Positions 24,739 through 34,392 of a stretch of DNA of 64,000 bases are shown in pieces. Location of the stretch: contig NZ_FXAT01000010.1 of NCBI RefSeq assembly GCF_900177725.1, positions 62,001-126,000 of the forward strand. Direction: 5' to 3'. Positions within the stretch are counted from its first letter, which is position 1. Every line of letters begins with the position of its first letter. The notes under the pieces were generated by a model. It ran no database searches. It saw only the letters and a program-made list of their open reading frames with translations, and was not told where the DNA came from. The position numbers and the translations under genes were made by a program. This stretch comes from Paraburkholderia susongensis. Lineage in GTDB: Bacteria; Pseudomonadota; Gammaproteobacteria; Burkholderiales; Burkholderiaceae.

Positions 24739-25905
24739 ATGAACACTCCGCTCCGCCACATCGCGCACCTCGACATGGACGCGTTCTACGCCTCCGTCGA
24801 ACTGCTGCGCTATCCGGAGCTGCGCGGCCACGCGGTCGTGATCGGCGGCGGGCGCAACGGCGCGCCGCAAACGCTCGAAGACGGCAGCAAGCGCTTCGCC
24901 AGGCTGGGCGACTACGTGGGCCGCGGCGTCGTGACCACGTCCACTTACGAAGCGCGCGCGCTCGGCGTGTTCTCGGCGATGGGCATGATGAAGGCCGCCG
25001 CGCTCGCGCCCGAAGCCATCCTGCTGCCGACCGATTTCGATTCGTACCGCCACTACTCGCGCATCTTCAAGGCGGCGGTCAGGACGTTCACGGAGCGTAT
25101 CGAGGATCGCGGCATCGACGAAATCTATATCGATCTGACCGACCTGCCGGGCGAGCCGCGCGACATTGCGAGCCGCATCAAGCAGGCCGTCAATCAGGCA
25201 ACCGGCCTCACGTGCTCGATCTGCGTCGCGCCGAACAAGCTGCTCGCGAAGATCGGCTCCGAACTCGACAAGCCCGACGGCCTCACGATCCTCACGCCGG
25301 CCGACGTGCCGCTGCGCGTGTGGCCGCTGCCGGTGCGCAAGGTCAACGGCATCGGCCCGAAGGCCGCGCAAAAGCTGACCGGGCTCGGCATCGCGACGGT
25401 CGGCGATCTGGCCGCCGCGGACGCGGGGCTGTTGCAGGACAACTTCGGGCGCAGCTATTCGGCGTGGCTCATGCGGGTCGCGCAGGGTCATGACGAGCGG
25501 CCCGTGGTGGTCGACTCGGAACCGAAGTCGATTAGCCGCGAGACGACGTTCGAGCGCGATCTGCATCCGCGTCATGACCGACCAGCGCTATCGAGCGCGT
25601 TTACGGGGCTGTGTGTGCGCGTCGCCGAAGATCTCGTGCGCAAGGGTTATGTGGGCCGCACCGTCGGCATCAAGCTGCGTTACGACGATTTCCGCACCGT
25701 CACGCGCGATCTGACGCTCGAAGAACCGACCGCCGACGCGGCCGAAATCCGGCGCGCGGCAACCGAGTGTTTGCGCCGTGTGGAGTTGAATCGCAAGCTG
25801 CGGTTGCTGGGCGTGCGTATCAGCGCATTGACGCCGGCGAGCGAGGCGGCGCTCAAGCCGCGCCTGCCGGTTCAGGCCGACTTGCCCTTTGCAAGCGACG
25901 AATAG
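24739..25905 (+). CDS. dinB: DNA polymerase IV (Y-family translesion polymerase)
   Basis: This 388-residue Y-family polymerase carries the catalytic acidic motifs HLDMDAFYASVE (residues 9-20) and GIDEIYIDLTDL. The thumb HhH region reads KVNGIGPKAAQKLTGLGIATVGDLAA, and the little-finger domain follows. The segment GGGRNGAPQTLEDGSKRFARLGDYVGRGVVTTSTYEARALGVFSAMG is longer than in E. coli DinB, as in many beta-proteobacterial homologues. There is no obvious C-terminal clamp-binding motif except the short QADLPF. Its 3' end overlaps the convergent sensor kinase gene by 34 nt. Confidence 0.93.
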   Translation: MNTPLRHIAHLDMDAFYASVELLRYPELRGHAVVIGGGRNGAPQTLEDGSKRFARLGDYVGRGVVTTSTYEARALGVFSAMGMMKAAALAPEAILLPTDFDSYRHYSRIFKAAVRTFTERIEDRGIDEIYIDLTDLPGEPRDIASRIKQAVNQATGLTCSICVAPNKLLAKIGSELDKPDGLTILTPADVPLRVWPLPVRKVNGIGPKAAQKLTGLGIATVGDLAAADAGLLQDNFGRSYSAWLMRVAQGHDERPVVVDSEPKSISRETTFERDLHPRHDRPALSSAFTGLCVRVAEDLVRKGYVGRTVGIKLRYDDFRTVTRDLTLEEPTADAAEIRRAATECLRRVELNRKLRLLGVRISALTPASEAALKPRLPVQADLPFASDE

Positions 25906-27356
25906 CCGGCCGGCGCCTCGGCCTCCGCACCTGCCGCACCTGTTACGGCATTCGCATTGGAGCGCGCCGCCGGCGAATCATCCGCCATCGCACTTGCCGT
26001 CGCGGCCACCGAAAACGCAAACGTATTGATGCCGTTCGCGCTGTGTGCGGACACGGTGCCGCGATGCATCTCCGCCGTCGCCTTGACGATCGCGAGCCCG
26101 AGCCCGTGGTTTTCGCGGCTGTTCGTGCGCGAGACTTCCGCGCGATAGAAGCGGTCGAACAGGTGCCTGAGAATGTCCGGCGCGATCGGCTCGCCCGGAT
26201 TCGCCACCGCGACGCGCAGTTGATCGCCGTCGCGTTCGATCGTCACGCGAATCGACGCACCCGGCTCGCAGTGCTGGATCGCGTTCATGAGCAGGTTCGT
26301 GCAGGCGCGGCCGAAGAGCGAGCGGTTCACGCGCGCGAGCGCATCGCCGTGCAGCCGCGCATGCACGCGCGCCTCTTCGAGCGGAATCTCGAGAAACTCC
26401 AGCGTATGCGCGACTTCCGCCGCGAGCGACACCTCGACGAGCCCCGTTGCGCGTTCACCCTGATCGGCGCGCGCGAGAAACAGCATGTCGTTGATGATCG
26501 CGCGCATGCGCTCGAATTCTTCGAGATTCGATTGCAGCGTGTGGCGCAGGTCGTCGACCGAACGGTTGCGCGTGAGCGCCACCTCGGTCTGGCCGATCAG
26601 GATCGTCACCGGCGTGCGCAATTCGTGCGCGACGTCCGCGTTGAACGACTCGAGGCGGCCATACGCGCCGTCGAGCCGTTCGAGCGCGCCGTTGAACGAG
26701 TTCGCGAGATCGTTGAGTTCGAGCGGCAGCGAGGCGGTATTCAGGCGCTGCGAGCGATTGTTCGGACTGACCGCCGACGCGTCGCGCGTCAGGCGCGTGA
26801 GCGGCGCGAGCCCGAGCCGCGTGACCGAATAGCTGAGCAGCAGCACCGCGAGACTGCCGAGCGCGGAAAGCGCCGCGAGCGCCGAGCCGAACACGCGCAT
26901 CGTGCGCAGGTTCGGCGAATAGCTCGACGCCACCTGCAACTGCACGGGCGGCCGCGCGGCATTGGCCTGCAAGGTCACCGTGGAGGTCAGCATGTCGGGG
27001 CCGCCGCCCGCCGGCGTGATGCGCGCGTAGCCGCCGGGCCAGCTCTTCACGACCGTGCCCTGCACCGGTGTGCCGAAATGGAAGTTCGGGTCCGTGCTCG
27101 TCACCGAGTACACGGTGCTGCTGTCGTGCGGCGTCATGTCGGTGAGTTTTTCGCGGGCCATGCGCCACTTTTCGGGCGTCACCGCGTGATAGACGATGAT
27201 GCGCGCGATCTGCGTGCGATCGTCGAGCGACTCGCGCAGATGATGTTCGAGCTGCGTGCGCAGCACGAGAAAGAGCCCGCTGCCCACGAGCGTAAACACG
27301 AACAGCGCGACCAGCGCGAACATCGACGCGAGTCGCCGGGCAATCGAACGGTTCAT
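25872..27356 (-). CDS. Heavy-metal-type sensor histidine kinase (CusS/IrlS-like)
   Basis: This 494-residue inner-membrane kinase has TM1 near 10-33 (ASMFALVALFVFTLVGSGLFLVL), a periplasmic sensor region to about 160, TM2 (ALAALSALGSLAVLLLSYSVTRLGL), a HAMP domain, the phosphoacceptor FNADVAHELRTPVTILIGQTEVAL, N-box NLLMNAIQHCEPG and G-box NHGLGLAIVKATAEMHRGTVSAHS. The C-terminal 50 residues are an unusual Ala-rich tail. The ATG overlaps the response regulator stop codon (ATGA). The module lies downstream of an RND efflux operon on the same strand and probably controls it. Confidence 0.92.
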   Translation of the reverse strand: MNRSIARRLASMFALVALFVFTLVGSGLFLVLRTQLEHHLRESLDDRTQIARIIVYHAVTPEKWRMAREKLTDMTPHDSSTVYSVTSTDPNFHFGTPVQGTVVKSWPGGYARITPAGGGPDMLTSTVTLQANAARPPVQLQVASSYSPNLRTMRVFGSALAALSALGSLAVLLLSYSVTRLGLAPLTRLTRDASAVSPNNRSQRLNTASLPLELNDLANSFNGALERLDGAYGRLESFNADVAHELRTPVTILIGQTEVALTRNRSVDDLRHTLQSNLEEFERMRAIINDMLFLARADQGERATGLVEVSLAAEVAHTLEFLEIPLEEARVHARLHGDALARVNRSLFGRACTNLLMNAIQHCEPGASIRVTIERDGDQLRVAVANPGEPIAPDILRHLFDRFYRAEVSRTNSRENHGLGLAIVKATAEMHRGTVSAHSANGINTFAFSVAATASAMADDSPAARSNANAVTGAAGAEAEAPAGYSSLAKGKSA

Positions 27357-28039
27357 GATGACTCTGCCTCTTCGCGCACTTCGAGCACGTAGCCCATGCC
27401 GCGCACCGTATGCAGCAGTTTCGACGGGAACGGGCCGTCGAGCTTCGCGCGCAGGCGTTTGATCGCGGTTTCGACGACATTGGTGTGGCTGTCGAAATTG
27501 ACGTCCCACACGAGTTCGGTAATCGCGGTCTTGGAGAGAATGTCGCCCTGGCGGCGCGCGAGCACGCTGAGCAACTGGAATTCTTTCGCGGTGAGGTCGA
27601 GGCGCACGCCGTCGCGCGTCGCGCGCCGCCCGATCAGATCGACGAACAGGTCGCCGACTGAAATCAGCGTGGATTCCTGCGAACGCGTGCGGCGCGCGAG
27701 CGCATGCAGGCGCTCGACGAGTTCGAGGAACGAGAACGGCTTGGTCAGATAGTCGTCGGCGCCCTCGCGCAGGCCGCGCACGCGGTCGTTGACGTGATCG
27801 CGCGCGGTCAGCATGATGACCGGCGTCGACTTGCGCATGCGCAGCGCCTTGAGCACGCTGAAGCCGTCGCGCTTGGGCAGCATCACGTCGAGGACGATCA
27901 CGTCGTAATCGAATTCGGTCGCCAGATGCATGCCTTCCTCGCCGTCGAGCGCGACATCCACGACCCAACCCTGCTCTGTCAAACCGGAGCGCAGGTAGTC
28001 CACGACCTTGTGCTCGTCTTCAACAATCAGCAATTTCAT
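27353..28039 (-). CDS. OmpR-family heavy-metal response regulator (CusR/IrlR-like)
   Basis: This 228-residue regulator begins MKLLIVEDEHKVVDYLRSGLTEQGWVVDVALDGEEG. The receiver Asp lies in DYDVIVLDVMLPKRDGFSVL, the conserved Thr in VIMLTARD, and the Lys in YLTKPFSFLELVERLHALARR. The winged-helix output domain ends VETAIKRLRAKLDGPFPSKLLHTVRGMGYVLE. The ATG at 28039 is preferred because AGGGG lies 7 nt upstream; the ATG at 28045 touches it. It partners the overlapping kinase and probably activates the upstream efflux genes. Confidence 0.94.
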   Translation of the reverse strand: MKLLIVEDEHKVVDYLRSGLTEQGWVVDVALDGEEGMHLATEFDYDVIVLDVMLPKRDGFSVLKALRMRKSTPVIMLTARDHVNDRVRGLREGADDYLTKPFSFLELVERLHALARRTRSQESTLISVGDLFVDLIGRRATRDGVRLDLTAKEFQLLSVLARRQGDILSKTAITELVWDVNFDSHTNVVETAIKRLRAKLDGPFPSKLLHTVRGMGYVLEVREEAESS

Positions 28040-28058
28040 GCCCATCCCCTGTCGACCT

Positions 28059-28143
28059 GAGTCAGTGCTTTAGCTGTCGAGGAGAGTTGGCGCTTTAGCA
28101 CCTACTTCGGTCCCATGCAAAGCACTGACTCCAGTCCCACGCA
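28059..28143. repeat. Compound intergenic repeat upstream of the response regulator
   Basis: GAGTCAGTGCTTT (28059-28071) and AAAGCACTGACTC (28118-28130) are a perfect 13-bp inverted repeat 46 nt apart. Overlapping them are two tandem 24-bp units, 28096-28119 and 28120-28143, identical at 19 of 24 positions. It lies in the 193-nt gap between the efflux outer-membrane gene and the response regulator gene, so it may be a regulator site or a dispersed intergenic repeat family. Confidence 0.7.
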
Positions 28144-28232
28144 ACGTAGTTGCTTGACTCTGCATTATACGAAACGCCCCCGATTCCCCACGCTGCCGCT
28201 TCCGTGACGCCGGCCGGCGCGGCCGGCGCGGT

Positions 28233-29891
28233 TCAGCGCGCGGGAGCCGGCGCCCCCTTCTGCTGCGCGCCTGCCGGCACGCTCGCTACATTGGCGACGT
28301 TCGTCGCGTTCGCGGCTGGTGCATTGGCGGCTACGCTGCCATCCGCACCGCTATTTCCGCCGCTTTTTCCACCCCCATTTCCACCGCCATTTCCAGCACC
28401 AGCGCCGCCTGCTTGCCCCTCTACTTCCCCACCCGCGTCCCAGCCGCCGCCAAGCGCCTTCACGAGCGCGACCGACAACGTCAACTGCTGGCCGTGAATC
28501 TGTACGTCCGTGCGCTCGCTCGTGAGCAGCGACTGCTGCGCGGTAATCACGTTCAGATACGCGACGAGGCCGCCCGAATAGCGGTCGTTCGCAAGCGACA
28601 GCAGCCGCTGCGCATCTTCGACCGCCTCTTGCGACTGCTTCGCCGCGCCGTCGAGCACCGACAGCCCGGTGATGCCGTCCTGCACCTGCTGGAATGCGGT
28701 CAACACGGTCTGCCGGTAGGTCGCCTCGGTCGCCTTGTAGCCCTCGCTCGCGAACTTGACGTCGGCCGCGCGCCGGCCGCCGTCGAACAGCACCTGGCCG
28801 ACCGTCGCGCCGAGCGTCCACATCAGCGTCGGCGCGCTCAGCAGATTGGCGAACTCGGTGCTTTCCCAGCCGATGCCGGGCATGAGCGTCAAGCTCGGGA
28901 AGAACGCGGCCTTGGCTACGCCGATCTGCGCGTTGGCCGCGGCCATGGCGCGCTCCGCCGACGCGATGTCGGGCCGGCGTTGCAGCACGTCGCTCGGCAC
29001 GCCGAGCGGGATCGGCGGCGCCTTGATGTCGAGCACCTTCGGTTCGATCGCGAACTGCGGAGCGGGCACGCCGACCAGCGCCGCGATCGCGTGCTCGAAC
29101 TGCGCGCGCTGATTGAGCAGCAGTTGCGCCTGCACGCGCGTCGAATCGAGCTGCGACTTCTGCTGCAGCACGTCGAGCCCCGACACCGCGCCGAGATCGT
29201 GCTCGGAACTCACGTAGTCGAGCGCCTTCTGTTGCAGCTTCACCGACTGGTTCAGCACGTCGATCTCGTCGTCGAGTTCGCGCAGCGAGAAATAGTCGGT
29301 GGCGAGATCGGTCGTGAGCACGAGGCGCGCGTTCGCGAGATCGTCGGCGGACTGTTCCGCCGAGGCCTTCGCGCCTTCGACCTCGCGGCGGATGCGGCCG
29401 AACAGATCGGTGTCGTAGTTGATCGTCGGTCCAAGCTGAATATTGTTCTGCACCGTCGACATGGTCGGCGTCGCGTAGTTCGTGAGCGGCCGGTCGTTCG
29501 ACACCCGGAAGCGCGAGCCCGTTACGCCCAGATCGACTTCAGGCACGCGCTGCGCGCTCACGTTCGCGAGCGTCGCCCTTGCCTGCTCGTAATGCGCGCT
29601 CGCCGCGACGAGCGTCTGGTTCTGCGCGAGCGCCTGGGTTTCGAGCCCTGCGAGCAGCGGATCGGCGAAGCCCGTCCACCAGTCAGGCGCGATCGGCGCA
29701 TGCGACGGCGCGGCGACGCGCCAGAACGAATCGGTATGCCAGTCGGGCGGGACCTCGGCCTGCGGACGCTTATAGTCCGGGCCGACCGTGCAGGCGGCGA
29801 GCAGCGCCGCGCCCGTGAATGTCGTGAGCGCCGTAAGTGCCCTAAGCGTCGGGAGCGTCGGGAGCGCCCGGCATGGACCCGCGAGCTTCAC
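28233..29891 (-). CDS. RND efflux outer-membrane lipoprotein, NodT family
   Basis: This 552-residue TolC-type channel is a lipoprotein: the signal sequence ends LLAACTVGPDYKRPQ, with the lipobox cysteine at the start of the usual CTVGPDYKRP motif. The two homologous OEP halves are complete. The start is a GTG at 29891 overlapping the adaptor stop codon (GTGA). The C-terminus has a 60-residue low-complexity extension of GGAG, GGN and AAN repeats that is not part of the normal family fold, and the N-terminal signal region has LPTLPTLRALTALTT repeats. Confidence 0.92.
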   Translation of the reverse strand: MKLAGPCRALPTLPTLRALTALTTFTGAALLAACTVGPDYKRPQAEVPPDWHTDSFWRVAAPSHAPIAPDWWTGFADPLLAGLETQALAQNQTLVAASAHYEQARATLANVSAQRVPEVDLGVTGSRFRVSNDRPLTNYATPTMSTVQNNIQLGPTINYDTDLFGRIRREVEGAKASAEQSADDLANARLVLTTDLATDYFSLRELDDEIDVLNQSVKLQQKALDYVSSEHDLGAVSGLDVLQQKSQLDSTRVQAQLLLNQRAQFEHAIAALVGVPAPQFAIEPKVLDIKAPPIPLGVPSDVLQRRPDIASAERAMAAANAQIGVAKAAFFPSLTLMPGIGWESTEFANLLSAPTLMWTLGATVGQVLFDGGRRAADVKFASEGYKATEATYRQTVLTAFQQVQDGITGLSVLDGAAKQSQEAVEDAQRLLSLANDRYSGGLVAYLNVITAQQSLLTSERTDVQIHGQQLTLSVALVKALGGGWDAGGEVEGQAGGAGAGNGGGNGGGKSGGNSGADGSVAANAPAANATNVANVASVPAGAQQKGAPAPAR

Positions 29892-31111
29892 GATGCCCCC
29901 TTGCCGCTTTTCGGCGACGGCTGGACCTGCACGTGATCGCCGTCGGCGATCGAATCGCTCGGGTTGATGATGATGTGGTCGGCCGGCCCGATACCGCTCT
30001 CGATTTCGAGCGACTGCCCGAGGTCCTGCGCGATCACGACCTTGTGCAGACTCACCTTGCCCTTCGCATCGACGACCGCGAGGCGCGGACCTTCCGCGCG
30101 AAACAGCAGCGCATTGCCCGGCACCGTGAGCCGCGCATGCGCGGCCGCGGGCACCGCGACCTGCACATAGGCGCCGGGCCGCAGCTTGTCGTCGGGATTG
30201 GGCAGCGTCACTTCGATCTGCAACGAACGCGTGGGCACGTCGATCGCGCCGGAAATGTGCGTGATCGTGCCGTCGAACTGCTGCCCCGGCAGCTCGGCCT
30301 GCGTGACCACCACCTTCTGCCCGAGCGCGACGTTCTGCGCGTAAGCCTGCGGCAACTGCACGTAGACGCGCAGCGGGTCCGACTGCGCGAGCGCGAACAG
30401 TGCGCGGCTCGTGCCGCTGCCCGCGTCGATCAGATCGCCGACATCGACGTTGCGCTGCGTGACCACGCCCGTGAACGGCGCGACGATCCGCTTGAACGAT
30501 TCGAGCTGCTGCAGACGCTTGACGTTGGCGTCCGCGGCGGCGAGATTCGCGACATCCTGCGTGTAGGCGCTTTGCCGTTCGTCGAGCTCCTGCTGCGAGA
30601 CTGCATCGCGTTGCCGCAATTGCTGCCAGCGCTCCAGTGAGCTTTTCGCGAGGCCGAGGCTCGAACTGGTCTGCTGACGCTGCGCCAGAGCCTGCGCGAG
30701 TTCCTGGTCGATTTCCGGCGTGTCGAGTTCGGCGAGTAGCTGGCCCTGCTTCACGTGCGCGCCGATATCCGCGTACCAGTGCAGCAGATAGCCTGTCGAG
30801 CGCGCGTAGATCGGCGACTCGACGTAGCCGCGCAAAGTGCCCGGCAGCAGCGTGCTGCCGCTGTTATCGGTCTGCCTGGGCGTGACGACGTTCACGTACT
30901 GCGTCGCATTCTGCTGCGTCATTGCCTCGACCTCGCGGCTTTGCAGCATGTTCGCAATCACCGTGCGCAGCGCGCCGATCGCGAGCAGCACGAGCACGAT
31001 GCAAACCGCGATCTTCGCGCGCTTCCATTCGCGGCGGCGCGGGGGCAGCATGTGCCCCCCTTCAGTCTCCCGCGAGGGGATCGCTAGCGATGCATGAGTT
31101 TTTTCGGTCAT
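29888..31111 (-). CDS. RND efflux periplasmic adaptor (HlyD/MFP family)
   Basis: This 407-residue adaptor has a single N-terminal membrane anchor (KIAVCIVLVLLAIGALRTVIANML), a lipoyl half (GYLLHWYADIGAHVKQGQLLAELDTPEIDQELAQAL), a coiled-coil hairpin, the second lipoyl half (IVAPFTGVVTQRNVDVGDLID) and beta-barrel and membrane-proximal domains. The ATG at 31111 is preferred over a TTG three codons earlier. The gene is 23 nt downstream of the RND pump and overlaps the outer-membrane gene by 4 nt. Confidence 0.92.
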   Translation of the reverse strand: MTEKTHASLAIPSRETEGGHMLPPRRREWKRAKIAVCIVLVLLAIGALRTVIANMLQSREVEAMTQQNATQYVNVVTPRQTDNSGSTLLPGTLRGYVESPIYARSTGYLLHWYADIGAHVKQGQLLAELDTPEIDQELAQALAQRQQTSSSLGLAKSSLERWQQLRQRDAVSQQELDERQSAYTQDVANLAAADANVKRLQQLESFKRIVAPFTGVVTQRNVDVGDLIDAGSGTSRALFALAQSDPLRVYVQLPQAYAQNVALGQKVVVTQAELPGQQFDGTITHISGAIDVPTRSLQIEVTLPNPDDKLRPGAYVQVAVPAAAHARLTVPGNALLFRAEGPRLAVVDAKGKVSLHKVVIAQDLGQSLEIESGIGPADHIIINPSDSIADGDHVQVQPSPKSGKGAS

Positions 31112-31134
31112 CTCAGTCAACCATCGTTTAACTT

Positions 31135-34100
31135 TTACGCGGGCGTGGCAGCGCCGCTGTGCCTGGGCGCGGGGCTGCCACCGTTGTTGCCGCCGCCGTC
31201 ATCGCCGTCATCGCCGTCGTGACGGCCCGTCTGGTCCGAATCATCGTCCTTCCTGCGACGGTGCGCGAGACGGTTATGAATGCCCGCGAACACGAGCGGC
31301 ACGAAAAACAGCGTGGAGATCGTCGCGAACAGGAGGCCGCCGATCACCGCGCGGCCAAGCGGCGCGTTCTGCTCGGCGCCCTCGCCGAGACCGAGCGCCA
31401 TCGGAATCATGCCGATGATCATCGCGAACGCGGTCATCAGCACCGGACGGATCCGGCTCGCGCCCGCTTCGAGCGCGGCCGTGAGCGGCGGCGCGCCGGC
31501 CATGAGCCGCTGGCGCGCGAACGCGACCATCAGAATACTGTTCGCCGTGGCGACGCCCATCGTCATGATCGCACCGGTCAGCGCCGGCACGCTCAGATGC
31601 GTGCCCGTGAGGAACAGCATCCACACGATGCCGGCGAGCGCCGCCGGCAGCGCGCTCACGATGATGAGCGGATCGATCCACGACTGGAAGTTCACGACGA
31701 TCAGCAGATACACGAGCACGATCGCCATCGCCACGCCGAGCCCCAGCCCGAAGAACGAGCTGCGCATCGTCTGCACCTGGCCGCGCACGGTGATCTGACT
31801 GCCGCGCGGCAGCGACGCGCGCACCTGGTCGACGAGCTTGTCGACCTGATTCGCGACGCTGCCGAGGTCGCGCTTCTCGACGCTCACATACAGATCGATC
31901 ACGGGCCGGATGTTGTAGTGCGTGACTTCCGCGAACTGCTCGTGCGGCGACACGCGCACGAGGTTGCCGAGCAGTTGGGTCGGCCCGTTGGCCGAGCTCG
32001 ACACTGGCGTGCGCAGCAGTTCGTCGATCGACGACACCTGGTACTGCGGCGTCTGCACCGCGACGTTGTACTCGACGCCGTTGACGTTGTTGAACCAGAA
32101 GCCGGGCGACGTCTGCGAACTGCCCGACAGGGAAATGAGCACGTTCTGCGCGACGTTGCTCGCGCTCAGATTCAGTTGCTGCAGGCGCGTGCGGTCCATC
32201 TGCAGATTGATCGCGGGTTCGTCGAGCTTCTGCTGGATATGTGTGTCGACGGTGCCCGGAATCATCCGCACCTGTTTGAGCAGCTTGCGCGCGATGTCGA
32301 AGTTGCCTTGCTGGTCCGCGCCGGAAATCTGCACGTCCACGGCGGCGGGCAGACCGAAGTTCAGAATCTGCGTGACGATGTCGGCAGGCTGGAAGAAGAA
32401 CTCGACGCCCGGGAAACGCTGCGGCAGGATCGTGCGCAGCTTGTCCATATAAAACTGTGACGGCTTGTGGCCTTCGTTGAGCGCGATCTGGATCTCGCCG
32501 TCGAGCGTGCCCATCGTGCCCGAGTTGCTGTACGAGAGGTTGATGCCGCTATACGGCAGGCCGAGGTTGTCGAGAATCGTGCCGAGGTCCTTCGGCGGCA
32601 CGACGTCGCGAATCACCTTTTCGACTTCGTCGGCAAGGCGCGCGGTTTCCTCGATACGCGTGCCGGTCGGCGCACGCATGTGCAGGCGGATGTCGCCCGC
32701 ATCGACGCTCGGGAAGAAGTCTTCGCCAAGCACGAAGAAAAGCCCCATCGACAGCACGCAGAAACCGAGGAACAGGCTGCCGAACAGCTTGCGGCGCACG
32801 AGCAGGCTGCTCAGAATCACGATATAGGCCGAGCGCATGCGCTCGAAGCCCGCGTCGAAGCGGTGATACAGCCGCATGAACAGATTCGGCTTCGCGCCCG
32901 TCTTCGGTTTGTGCGCATGGCCCATCAGCAGCATCGCGAGCGTCGGCACGAGCGTGCGCGAGAGGATGTACGACGCGAGCATCGCGAACACCACCGCTTC
33001 CGCGAGCGGCACGAACAGATAGCGCGCAACGCCGGTCAGGAAGAACATCGGCACGAACACGATACAGATACACAGCGTCGAGACGAGCGCCGGAACCGCG
33101 ATCTCGCCCGCGCCGTCGAGAATCGCATCGTGCAGATTGGTGCCCATGTGCAGATGCCGCTCGATGTTCTCGATCGTCACCGTCGCATCGTCGACGAGAA
33201 TCCCGACCGCGAGCGCGAGCCCGCCGAGCGTCATGATGTTGATGGTCTGCCCGAGCGCGTGCAGCACGATCAGCGAAGAGAGAATCGACAGCGGAATCGA
33301 GATCGCGATGATGCAGGTGCTGCGCCAGTTGCCGAGAAACAGCAGGATCATCGCAGCGGTCAGCGCGGCGGCAACGAGCGCCTCGCGCACCACGCCCTGC
33401 ACGGCCGCCTTCACGAACACCGATTGATCGAATAGCGTGGTGATCTGCAGGTCGGGCGGCAGCGCCGCACGCGCGGCCGGCAGGATGTCCTTGAGCGTGT
33501 CGACGATCGACAGCGTCGATGCGTTGCCGTTCTTCAGCACCGAGATCAGCACGCCGCGATGGCCGTTCTGCCGCACGATGTTGGTCTGCGGCGAATAACC
33601 GTCGCGCACGTGCGCGACTTCACGCAGATAGGTCGTCGCGCCGTTGAGCGTGCGCACCGGAATGTCGTTGAGCCCCTCCACGGTCGCCGGCGAGCCGTTC
33701 ATGTTGATCGTGTATTCTTTCGGCCCGATCTTCGCCGTGCCGGTCGGCAGGATCAGGTTCTGCGCGTTGAACGCGTTCACCACGTCCGAGGGCGTTAGGC
33801 CCTTCGCAAGCAGCGCGCGCGTGTCGAGGTCGACTGAAATCAGGCGCGACTTGCCGCCGTACGGGTACGGCACGGCGGCACCCGGAATCGTCACGAGTTG
33901 CGGGCGCAGGAAGTTCAGCGCGGTGTCGTTGAGCGCCTGCTCGGAGAGCTTCGGGCTCGACAGGCCGAGTTGGATCACCGGAATGCTCGACGCCGAATAG
34001 CTGATGACGAGCGGCGGCGTCGCACCGGGCGGCATCTGCTTCAACTGCGCCTGTTCGACGGCCACGATCTGCGCGATCGCGGTCTGGATGCTCGCGTTCG

Positions 34101-34392
34101 GTTGCAGGAACACCTTGAGGATCGCGATGCCTTGCAGCGATTGCGATTCGATGTGCTCGATGTCGTTGACGGTCGTGGTCAGACTGCGTTCGTTGGTCGA
34201 CGCCATCCGGTTGGCCATGTCCTCGGCCGACAGACCCGTGTACGTCCAGATGATGCTGACGACCGGAATGTTGATTTCCGGCAGCACATCGACGGGTGTC
34301 GTGAACAGCACGAATGGCGTCGCCAGCACGATCAGAATCGCCATCACGATGAACGTGTATGGCCGCTTAAGCGCTACGTTGACGATCCACAT
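31135..34392 (-). CDS. RND-family efflux pump inner-membrane permease
   Basis: This 1085-residue protein starts MWIVNVALKRPYTFIVMAILIVLATPFVLFTTPVDVLPEINIPVVSI and has 12 membrane helices with two large periplasmic loops. The proton-relay pair is in GGLALAVGILVDDATVTIENIERHLH (TM4). The substrate is not readable; the family includes multidrug and metal or organic-solvent pumps. It is first in a three-gene tripartite efflux operon followed by a two-component system. The C-terminal 40 residues are Asp/Gly-rich (DDDSDQTGRHDGDDGDDGGGNNGG), encoded by short tandem repeats near 31195-31220. Confidence 0.93.
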   Translation of the reverse strand: MWIVNVALKRPYTFIVMAILIVLATPFVLFTTPVDVLPEINIPVVSIIWTYTGLSAEDMANRMASTNERSLTTTVNDIEHIESQSLQGIAILKVFLQPNASIQTAIAQIVAVEQAQLKQMPPGATPPLVISYSASSIPVIQLGLSSPKLSEQALNDTALNFLRPQLVTIPGAAVPYPYGGKSRLISVDLDTRALLAKGLTPSDVVNAFNAQNLILPTGTAKIGPKEYTINMNGSPATVEGLNDIPVRTLNGATTYLREVAHVRDGYSPQTNIVRQNGHRGVLISVLKNGNASTLSIVDTLKDILPAARAALPPDLQITTLFDQSVFVKAAVQGVVREALVAAALTAAMILLFLGNWRSTCIIAISIPLSILSSLIVLHALGQTINIMTLGGLALAVGILVDDATVTIENIERHLHMGTNLHDAILDGAGEIAVPALVSTLCICIVFVPMFFLTGVARYLFVPLAEAVVFAMLASYILSRTLVPTLAMLLMGHAHKPKTGAKPNLFMRLYHRFDAGFERMRSAYIVILSSLLVRRKLFGSLFLGFCVLSMGLFFVLGEDFFPSVDAGDIRLHMRAPTGTRIEETARLADEVEKVIRDVVPPKDLGTILDNLGLPYSGINLSYSNSGTMGTLDGEIQIALNEGHKPSQFYMDKLRTILPQRFPGVEFFFQPADIVTQILNFGLPAAVDVQISGADQQGNFDIARKLLKQVRMIPGTVDTHIQQKLDEPAINLQMDRTRLQQLNLSASNVAQNVLISLSGSSQTSPGFWFNNVNGVEYNVAVQTPQYQVSSIDELLRTPVSSSANGPTQLLGNLVRVSPHEQFAEVTHYNIRPVIDLYVSVEKRDLGSVANQVDKLVDQVRASLPRGSQITVRGQVQTMRSSFFGLGLGVAMAIVLVYLLIVVNFQSWIDPLIIVSALPAALAGIVWMLFLTGTHLSVPALTGAIMTMGVATANSILMVAFARQRLMAGAPPLTAALEAGASRIRPVLMTAFAMIIGMIPMALGLGEGAEQNAPLGRAVIGGLLFATISTLFFVPLVFAGIHNRLAHRRRKDDDSDQTGRHDGDDGDDGGGNNGGSPAPRHSGAATPA

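Noticed and set aside
25611..27392. A 593-codon plus-strand frame opposite the sensor kinase gene
   Set aside because: It is a shadow frame with low-complexity Arg/Glu-rich translation; the kinase has all its boxes on the other strand.
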